Positions 8,567 to 12,206 of a stretch of DNA of 12,206 bases are shown piece after piece. Under the pieces are notes generated by a model. That model made no database searches. It saw only the letters and a program-made list of their open reading frames with translations, and was not told the DNA's origin. Each line of letters opens with the position of its first letter. Positions within the stretch are counted from its first letter, which is position 1. This DNA comes from Minisyncoccota bacterium (GTDB taxonomy: Bacteria; Patescibacteriota; Minisyncoccia; JAHIHE01; JAGLIN01). Location: assembly GCA_023270095.1 (NCBI GenBank), contig JAGLSJ010000013.1, positions 1-12,206 on the forward strand. Reading direction: 5' to 3'. The position numbers and the translations under genes were made by a program.

Positions 8567-8582
8567 GATTACCCCTTCTTTT
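8546..8582 (-). terminator. Intrinsic terminator after the winged-helix gene
   Basis: On the minus strand AAAAGAAGG pairs with CCTCTTTT (arms at 8582-8572 and 8561-8554) with one bulged base. It is followed by A plus a run of seven T (8552-8546). It begins about ten bases past the TAA of the winged-helix gene. Confidence 0.55.
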
Positions 8583-8591
8583 CATCTACAA

Positions 8592-8900
8592 TTAAATAAC
8601 CTCCGTTTCATTTGTTAATAAGATAGTTTCTAAAAAAGGATACCCTAGTCCGATCACATCTCTTCCAATATCAGTCAATCTGATATAACATCTGACAAAA
8701 CCCTCTTTTTCTTCAAAGTAAGAATAACTTTCAACTAATCCATATTGTTTAAGTTTTTGTATTGAATTATAAAATCCTCTATCTCTCTTTTTTCCTGTAA
8801 TATTTTTACAAACTTCAAATCCTGTAATTTTAATTTCGTCATTTGCCATCCAGAACATTATTTGGAATATTAATCCTTTTGTATTTGTTTTATTGTTCAT
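8592..8900 (-). CDS. Small winged-helix DNA-binding protein (MarR/PadR-like fold), predicted regulator
   Basis: This 102-residue protein is not a recognised named family. A helical N-terminal segment (GLIFQIMFWMAN) is followed by a helix-turn-helix-like stretch (GFEVCKNITGKK...FYNSIQKLKQYGLVES). Next is a charged wing (YFEEKEGFVRCYIRLT) and LTDIGRDVI, which resembles the LTxxGR signature closing the wing in MarR/PadR-type domains. I chose ATG at 8900 because GGAG (8913-8910) lies 9 nt upstream; an in-frame ATG at 8915 would add five residues but has no ribosome site. It is a single-gene unit with its own TTGACA promoter and a downstream terminator. Its targets are unknown; autoregulation or control of the neighbouring uvrB is possible but not shown by the sequence. 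Confidence 0.75.
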   Translation of the reverse strand: MNNKTNTKGLIFQIMFWMANDEIKITGFEVCKNITGKKRDRGFYNSIQKLKQYGLVESYSYFEEKEGFVRCYIRLTDIGRDVIGLGYPFLETILLTNETEVI

Positions 8901-8907
8901 TTCAAAA

Positions 8908-8913
8908 CTCTCC
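8908..8913 (-). promoter_or_regulatory. Shine-Dalgarno deciding the winged-helix start
   Basis: GGAGAG lies 7 nt before the ATG at 8900 and overlaps the alternative ATG at 8915. This favours the shorter product. Confidence 0.6.
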
Positions 8914-8932
8914 ATGTCACATTCTTAACTTA

Positions 8933-8961
8933 AAAATAGAATATATGAATTTTTTTGTCAA
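8933..8961 (-). promoter_or_regulatory. Promoter of the winged-helix gene (TTGACA-N17-TATTTT)
   Basis: A perfect -35 TTGACA (8961-8956), exactly 17 bp, then TATTTT (8938-8933). The predicted start is near 8926, about 26 nt before the ATG at 8900. It sits directly after the pyrE terminator. Confidence 0.7.
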
Positions 8962-8973
8962 ATGAATAAAAAT

Positions 8974-9000
8974 AAAAAAGCGTATGGAATACCACACGCC
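8974..9000 (-). terminator. Strong intrinsic terminator of the pyrF-pyrE operon
   Basis: On the minus strand GCGTGTGG (8999-8992) pairs with CCATACGC (8987-8980) across a TATT loop, with one G-U pair, and is followed directly by six T (8979-8974). It lies 17 nt past the pyrE stop. Confidence 0.88.
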
Positions 9001-9015
9001 AAAGTTATGTTTCTT

Positions 9016-9696
9016 TTATTTCCAGTCCCTCTTTTCTGGATGTTCTTTCAAATATTCCTCTCCATGACCTCTGTCTGTATTTATTGGAATTTTCGCATCG
9101 CACAGCGGACATCCTTTAGTATAATTTGCTACAGTCATTGTTTTAAGGGCTAGGAATTTCGGAATTCCAAGTGTTTGAGCAGTTACTGCCCCAGAACTAC
9201 GATCCACCAAAGAATGACATCCGACAATTATTGCTCCTGCTCCTATGCAAACTCCGATAGAATCTTCAAGAGAACCTCCCGTATTTACTATATCCTCAAT
9301 TACAAAAGTTCTTTTGCCATTTATTTCGGCAATACCTCGTTTTAGAACTTGTTTGCCATTGATATCTTTTTCAGAATATAGAGCCGGTATTTCTTCTCCC
9401 GTAAAAATTGTCAACCACTCAGCAACACGATCAGCGAGTTTAATTGCTCCCATTGCAGGACCAAGAACTGCTTCAATACCAGCATCACGCCATTGCCATG
9501 CAATATCTCTACATAAAATACTTGTTTGAATAGGCCATAAGGTTATTATAGACTTATCTACATAAATATCTCCATGTCCTCCATTTGTATAAACAAAATG
9601 ACCCTTAAATATTGCTTTTTTTAAAGCGAATATTTCATCAATTTCTTTTTCACTCAATGGAATATATGGTAGAACTAATTCAATATCTCGTGTCAT
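9016..9696 (-). CDS. pyrE: Orotate phosphoribosyltransferase
   Basis: PyrE converts orotate and PRPP to orotidine monophosphate, the fifth step of pyrimidine synthesis. The 226-residue protein has the PRPP-binding loop TFVIEDIVNTGGS at about 130-142, matching the type I PRTase pattern of hydrophobics, ED, then TGGS. It also has YTNGGHGDIYVDK at about 36-48 and GPAMGAIKLADRV at about 79-91. A C-terminal CPLC motif (196-199) is followed by a charged tail, an extension that E. coli PyrE lacks, as far as I recall. AAAGGTG is spaced 7 nt before the ATG. It lies 46 nt downstream of pyrF, whose product uses the PyrE product, so the two form one operon ending at the terminator 8974-9000. A hairpin between the genes may tune pyrE. 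Identity is secure. Confidence 0.95.
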   Translation of the reverse strand: MTRDIELVLPYIPLSEKEIDEIFALKKAIFKGHFVYTNGGHGDIYVDKSIITLWPIQTSILCRDIAWQWRDAGIEAVLGPAMGAIKLADRVAEWLTIFTGEEIPALYSEKDINGKQVLKRGIAEINGKRTFVIEDIVNTGGSLEDSIGVCIGAGAIIVGCHSLVDRSSGAVTAQTLGIPKFLALKTMTVANYTKGCPLCDAKIPINTDRGHGEEYLKEHPEKRDWK

Positions 9697-9728
9697 TTCA
9701 TATCACCTTTCTGTTCTTATAAAAGATG

Positions 9729-9749
9729 TGACTGAGATTGTCTCAGTCA
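9729..9749 (-). promoter_or_regulatory. Perfect hairpin between pyrF and pyrE
   Basis: TGACTGAGA (9729-9737), a 3-nt spacer and TCTCAGTCA (9741-9749) form a perfect 9-bp stem that contains the pyrF TGA stop. On the minus strand it is followed by CATCTTTTAT, a short T-rich stretch. It could be a weak attenuator, an mRNA-stability element or a DNA operator. It also overlaps a weak promoter-like GAGACA-N17-TATAAG pair. Confidence 0.6.
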
Positions 9750-10597
9750 TTTGCCATACATATAAGAATAAGATTTCCCAATTTAACAGTCTCGGTTCTT
9801 GCTTCTTCTGCATAATCTGGACCATCAGATGCAAAAATAATTTTTCTAGCAGAATGAATTATTACCTCTCTTCCGCCAGCATTAACTGTTTTCTTGACAT
9901 CAGCACCTTGAGCTCCAACACCTGGAATAAGAATGGGCATATCACCAACAATCATTCGAACTTGTTCAAGTTCTTCAGGTTGAGTTGCTCCAACAACAAC
10001 GGCACAATTACTATTATCATTCCAGCTCTCAACAACTCTTCTTGCTACAACTTGATAGAGTGGTTCACCATTAACTTCAAGATCCTGAAATTCTCCAGAT
10101 CCTGAATTTGAAGTGCGACATAAAATGATAATGCCTTTATTTTTCATTTTCAAAAATGGTTCCATTGCTTCTTTACCAAAAAACGGATTTACTGTAATTG
10201 CATCAGCACCAATTATATCAAATGCGGATTTAACGTATCCATCATTTGTATTTCCAATATCTGCCCGTTTAGCGTCCAAAATAATTGGGACTTCAGGAGC
10301 ATATTCCTTAATATATGCAATTGTTCTAATTAATGCCGCCATTCCTTCATTTCCTTGTGCTTCATAAAAAGCAATATTAAGCTTAAACGCACAAACAAGA
10401 TCTGCAGTTGCTTTAATAATGTTCTTGTTAAACTGGAACATAATCTCTTCAACTGAAACATAGCCGAGCGTTGCTTCTACAGAATCCTTTAAACATTGTG
10501 GAATTTTTTCAAACGCACTGTCCAATCCCACACAAATAAAAAGATTCTTTAACCACAATTGCCTTAACATGCTAAAAAAATTTCTTTCTTCAATCAT
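9743..10597 (-). CDS. pyrF: Orotidine 5'-phosphate decarboxylase
   Basis: PyrF decarboxylates OMP to UMP, the last step of de novo pyrimidine synthesis. The 284-residue length fits the longer (type 2) bacterial subfamily rather than the roughly 230-residue E. coli type. Visible landmarks are FICVGLDS at about 20-27, the catalytic DAKRADIGNT at about 108-117 (Asp-x-Lys-x-x-Asp), ITVNPFFG at about 134-141, and the phosphate-binding region PGVGAQGAD at about 225-233 with IIHSARKIIFAS after it. ATG at 10597 is preferred: AAGGTG lies about 7 nt upstream. A GTG at 10600 would add one residue with poor spacing. It follows the cysteine-rich microprotein by 73 nt with no terminator or good promoter between, so co-transcription is likely. 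Its stop is a genuine TGA, supporting code 11. Confidence 0.95.
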   Translation of the reverse strand: MIEERNFFSMLRQLWLKNLFICVGLDSAFEKIPQCLKDSVEATLGYVSVEEIMFQFNKNIIKATADLVCAFKLNIAFYEAQGNEGMAALIRTIAYIKEYAPEVPIILDAKRADIGNTNDGYVKSAFDIIGADAITVNPFFGKEAMEPFLKMKNKGIIILCRTSNSGSGEFQDLEVNGEPLYQVVARRVVESWNDNSNCAVVVGATQPEELEQVRMIVGDMPILIPGVGAQGADVKKTVNAGGREVIIHSARKIIFASDGPDYAEEARTETVKLGNLILICMAND

Positions 10598-10619
10598 CAC
10601 TTTACACCTTCCATAAATT

Positions 10620-10637
10620 TAAGAGAAAACGCTCTTA
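10620..10637 (-). promoter_or_regulatory. Small inverted repeat upstream of pyrF
   Basis: TAAGAG (10620-10625) and CTCTTA (10632-10637) form a 6-bp stem with a 6-nt loop, 17 nt upstream of the pyrF Shine-Dalgarno region. No T-run follows, so it is not a terminator. Function unknown. Confidence 0.3.
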
Positions 10638-10670
10638 TCGTCATATTCAATACTAAGTTATAAAATGTAC

Positions 10671-10781
10671 TTATTCGACTTCGTCTTGCTCATCATCTCC
10701 TTCTTTTTTGTCTTTATTACAAGAACAACCACTGCCACAATCTTTACAATCCTTTTTATGTTTATCCATTTTATCTGACAC
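10671..10781 (-). CDS. 36-residue cysteine-rich microprotein
   Basis: This is a short frame of GTG plus 35 codons and TAA that belongs to no family I recognise. The support is strong for its size. GGGAGGTG (10794-10787) sits ideally before the GTG, a TTGACA promoter lies upstream, and composition is structured rather than random. The N-terminus is basic (DKMDKHKKD). The core is DCKDCGSGCSC with Cys at 12, 15, 19 and 21 (CX2CX3CXC). The C-terminus is strongly acidic (EGDDEQDEVE). There is no signal peptide or membrane segment, so it is probably cytoplasmic. Four closely spaced cysteines suggest metal binding, as in metallothionein-like or zinc-knuckle peptides; this is inference. It lies first in a probable operon with pyrF and pyrE. 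An internal ATG (codon 5) would still keep the Cys cluster but lacks a ribosome site. Confidence 0.75.
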   Translation of the reverse strand: MSDKMDKHKKDCKDCGSGCSCNKDKKEGDDEQDEVE

Positions 10782-10786
10782 TGTTT

Positions 10787-10794
10787 CACCTCCC
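10787..10794 (-). promoter_or_regulatory. Near-perfect Shine-Dalgarno of the microprotein
   Basis: GGGAGGTG, with the GGAGG core 7 nt before the GTG start at 10781. It is the best ribosome site in the window and the main reason to accept a GTG-initiated 36-residue gene. Confidence 0.8.
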
Positions 10795-10810
10795 AATAAA
10801 TCATATTATT

Positions 10811-10863
10811 CAATTTTTAAAGAACAAACCTTTTGTTTTTACCCTCCAAATTTGTTCAATCTT
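10811..10863 (-). promoter_or_regulatory. Structured 5' leader of the microprotein-pyrF-pyrE operon
   Basis: Between the predicted start (about 10863) and the Shine-Dalgarno is a leader of about 70 nt. GAACAAA (minus 10857-10851) can pair with TTTGTTC (10828-10822) around a purine-rich loop containing GGAGGG. The downstream arm overlaps TGTTCTTTAAAA (10826-10815), which resembles the boxA antitermination sequence of rRNA leaders. Confidence 0.4.
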
Positions 10864-10869
10864 GAGTAA

Positions 10870-10898
10870 AAAATAACAGCAAATGTCGATTCTGTCAA
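10870..10898 (-). promoter_or_regulatory. Promoter of the microprotein-pyrF-pyrE operon (TTGACA-N17-TATTTT)
   Basis: TTGACA (10898-10893), 17 bp ending in TGT, then TATTTT (10875-10870). It has the same elements and spacing as the promoters of the Roadblock and winged-helix genes. Confidence 0.7.
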
Positions 10899-10929
10899 CA
10901 ATCTACTGTCATTACATAAACAAAAAGAT

Positions 10930-10962
10930 AAAAAAGGAGCATGAGAAATTATTCCTCAGCTC
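10930..10962 (-). terminator. Intrinsic terminator of the Roadblock gene
   Basis: On the minus strand GAGCTGAG pairs with CTCA-T-GCTC (arms 10962-10955 and 10945-10937, one bulged base) across a 9-nt loop. After one C follow six T (10935-10930). It begins at the last base of the TAG stop (10964-10962). Confidence 0.75.
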
Positions 10963-11324
10963 TAGATTATTTCGCTAATTCTGCTTGTTTCTTTTGCGAT
11001 TGAAGCTTCAATTGTATTTTCATTAATACTAATATCAGCTATAATCGACAATAAAGATTTTTCGCCTACACTTATAATTATTAATTTCTTTCCGGCAGAT
11101 TTAAACACTGTTATGTTCATATAACAATCTTCAAATTCAAGCAAATGTCCTGTCAATTCTGCAGTACCCAATATTGTGGCTGACATTGCAGATTGAACTC
11201 CATGATTTTTAGATGAATTATCTGTGCTAGATACAAATATTCCATCATTCAGTGCAAGCAACACTGAATCAGCGCCAATTTTTACCTTAATTTCGTCTAA
11301 TAGTTTAAATATTTTACCATTCAT
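10962..11324 (-). CDS. Roadblock/LC7-like protein, stand-alone
   Basis: The 120-residue product has the length and pattern of a single Roadblock/LC7 domain. A first helix (IFKLLDEIKVKIG) is followed by strands ADSVLLALNDGIFVSST, a long helix with small residues (SAMSATILGTAELTGHLL), strands YMNITVFKSAGKKLIIISV, and a final pair of helices (SLLSIIADISI...IEASIAKETSRI). In bacteria such proteins (MglB-like) usually act on small Ras-like GTPases or as dimeric scaffolds. No GTPase is encoded here, so the partner is unknown. GAGGG lies 6 nt before the ATG. It is transcribed alone, from a TTGACA promoter to a terminator overlapping its stop. The fold assignment is by eye. Confidence 0.7.
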   Translation of the reverse strand: MNGKIFKLLDEIKVKIGADSVLLALNDGIFVSSTDNSSKNHGVQSAMSATILGTAELTGHLLEFEDCYMNITVFKSAGKKLIIISVGEKSLLSIIADISINENTIEASIAKETSRISEII

Positions 11325-11395
11325 CTTAATCCCTCTTTTGTGTGTTTATTTTTGTTTCGTTTAGTTAGTTTTTAAATTAAATTCTAACATATTAA

Positions 11396-11424
11396 AAAAT
11401 AGCAGAAAAAAAACAAAATGTCAA
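11396..11424 (-). promoter_or_regulatory. Promoter of the Roadblock gene (TTGACA-N17-TATTTT)
   Basis: TTGACA (11424-11419), 17 bp ending in TGC, then TATTTT (11401-11396). A further TGT-TAGAAT at 11389-11381 could be a second extended -10. The leader from the first is about 65 nt, A-rich and mostly unstructured. Confidence 0.68.
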
Positions 11425-11459
11425 TATTCTACTATTTTTTATTAATTTTTATGATATAT

Positions 11460-11480
11460 AGCAAAAGCCCTAAATTTGCT
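11460..11480 (-). terminator. Weak hairpin after clpP
   Basis: AGCAAA (11460-11465) and TTTGCT (11475-11480) form a 6-bp stem with a 9-nt loop, 26 nt after the clpP stop. No T-run follows directly, so termination is uncertain. Confidence 0.25.
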
Positions 11481-11506
11481 CCCTGACAAACTCGATAATA
11501 AATACT

Positions 11507-12082
11507 TTATTTCACAATCTTATCAACAATTCCATATTTTTTAGCTTCTTCTGCACTCATATAATAATCTCTGTCAGAATCTCTAATAATCTTTTCAAGC
11601 GATTGACCAGTATTTTTAACTAATATTTTATTCAACCTATCTTTCGTTTTCAAAATATGTCGAGCTGAAATTTCAATGTCACTCGCTTGACCTTCCGCGC
11701 CTCCCATAACTTGATGAATCATAATTTCTGCATTTGGAAGTGCAAATCTTTTCCCTTTTGTACCAGATGAAAGCAAAAGAGATGCAGCCGATGCAGCCAT
11801 ACCAATACACACAGTTGAAACATTACATTTTATATAATTCATTGTATCAAAAATTGCAAGTGCTGATGTTACAATCCCACCTGGAGAATTTATATAAATC
11901 TTTACATCAGCCTTTTCATCTTGCTTCTCCAAGAATAAAAGTTGAGCAATTATCGTATTTGCAACCGCATCATTAATTGGACCACCAAGAAAAATAATCC
12001 GATCTTTGAGAAGCCTTGAATAAATATCATAAGCTCTCTCGCCATCAGAAGATTTTTCAATCACTGTAGGTATTAAATTCAT
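11507..12082 (-). CDS. clpP: ATP-dependent Clp protease proteolytic subunit ClpP
   Basis: ClpP forms the double-heptamer serine peptidase chamber that works with ClpX or a related unfoldase. The 191-residue length is typical. The catalytic triad is intact: Ser98 in GMAAS, His123 in MIHQ and Asp172 in DRD. Other landmarks are ERAYDIYSRLLKDRIIFLGG at about 15-34, YINSPGG at 63-69 (oxyanion loop), KGKRFALPNAEIMIHQ, and GQASDIEI. As in many clpP genes the N-terminus is short, so any propeptide is minimal. The start follows from alignment with the family; no Shine-Dalgarno lies upstream. The upstream neighbour is the end of another gene, in the place often taken by the trigger factor gene. clpX is not in the window. 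Identity is secure. Confidence 0.97.
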   Translation of the reverse strand: MNLIPTVIEKSSDGERAYDIYSRLLKDRIIFLGGPINDAVANTIIAQLLFLEKQDEKADVKIYINSPGGIVTSALAIFDTMNYIKCNVSTVCIGMAASAASLLLSSGTKGKRFALPNAEIMIHQVMGGAEGQASDIEISARHILKTKDRLNKILVKNTGQSLEKIIRDSDRDYYMSAEEAKKYGIVDKIVK

Positions 12083-12171
12083 AATTTTAGTATTAAGGAT
12101 TAAATATTTGGTATCAGAAAGATAACATTAAGTATTGTTGAGCTTAATACTTGATACTATATACTATTTTT
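12083..12171 (-). repeat. AT-rich nested inverted repeats between the upstream gene and clpP
   Basis: GTATCA (12111-12116) pairs with TGATAC (12153-12158), and inside it AAGTATT (12130-12136) with AATACTT (12146-12152). GTATTAAG (12090-12097) is the exact inverse of CTTAATAC (12143-12150), an alternative pairing. Repeated ATACT/AGTAT words fill most of the 89-nt gap. No convincing promoter for clpP was found. Confidence 0.45.
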
Positions 12172-12206
12172 TTATTTCCCATTCTTCTCCGCAATCACTT
12201 CTAAAA
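12172..12206 (-). CDS. C-terminal end of an upstream gene (partial), possibly trigger factor
   Basis: The last ten sense codons before a TAA (12174-12172) read LEVIAEKNGK on the minus strand, in the frame entering from the right edge. The short hydrophobic-then-charged tail is coding-like. The position before clpP is the usual place of the trigger factor gene (tig), but ten residues cannot establish identity. Confidence 0.4.
   Translation of the reverse strand, partial: LEVIAEKNGK

Noticed and set aside
9693..9701. Two-codon frame ATG AAA TGA overlapping the pyrE start
   Set aside because: The Shine-Dalgarno is spaced for the pyrE ATG (7 nt) and only 2 nt from this one, so it is probably incidental.
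10815..10826. boxA-like sequence as a sign of a nearby rRNA operon
   Set aside because: No rRNA or tRNA sequence is present in the window; the following gene is a microprotein.

Overview
The window is AT-rich and carries a bacterial chromosome segment in which every supported gene lies on the minus strand. Read from high to low coordinates, the order is: the tail of an upstream gene, clpP, a Roadblock/LC7-like gene, a 36-residue cysteine-rich microprotein, pyrF, pyrE, a small winged-helix regulator, uvrB (with a frameshift), dnaJ, and the first 1,639 codons of a giant secreted repeat protein that runs off the left edge. Standard stop codons, including TGA after pyrF, fit genetic code 11. The compact low-GC layout, PyrE and PyrF types, small hypotheticals and giant beta-rich surface protein suggest a Patescibacteria/CPR-type or similar low-GC bacterium. 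This is inference; no rRNA or lineage marker is present.

Right part (about 9,000-12,206): ClpP has an intact catalytic triad. A stand-alone Roadblock-fold protein follows with its own promoter and terminator. Next comes a probable three-gene operon, microprotein-pyrF-pyrE. It starts from a TTGACA promoter with a leader of roughly 80 nt, has a perfect hairpin between pyrF and pyrE, and ends in a strong terminator at 8974-9000. PyrE and PyrF catalyse the last two steps of UMP synthesis.

Middle (about 5,250-8,960): a small winged-helix gene with its own promoter and terminator is followed by uvrB (nucleotide excision repair), whose frame breaks near residues 180-190. Then comes a complete type I dnaJ with its own extended -10 promoter. 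The only long gene-free stretch, 4919-5348, holds a composite of palindromic REP-like sequences.

Left part (1-4918): one uninterrupted frame encodes a signal peptide, an N-terminal domain, four tandem repeats of about 139 residues, two copies of a glycine-rich unit offset by about 235 residues, and Ig/FN3-like modules.

The main higher-order pattern is two expression styles. The Roadblock, microprotein/pyrFE and winged-helix units each have TTGACA-N17-TATTTT and a clear Shine-Dalgarno. dnaJ and the giant protein have weak -35 boxes, TGC-extended -10 boxes and no Shine-Dalgarno.
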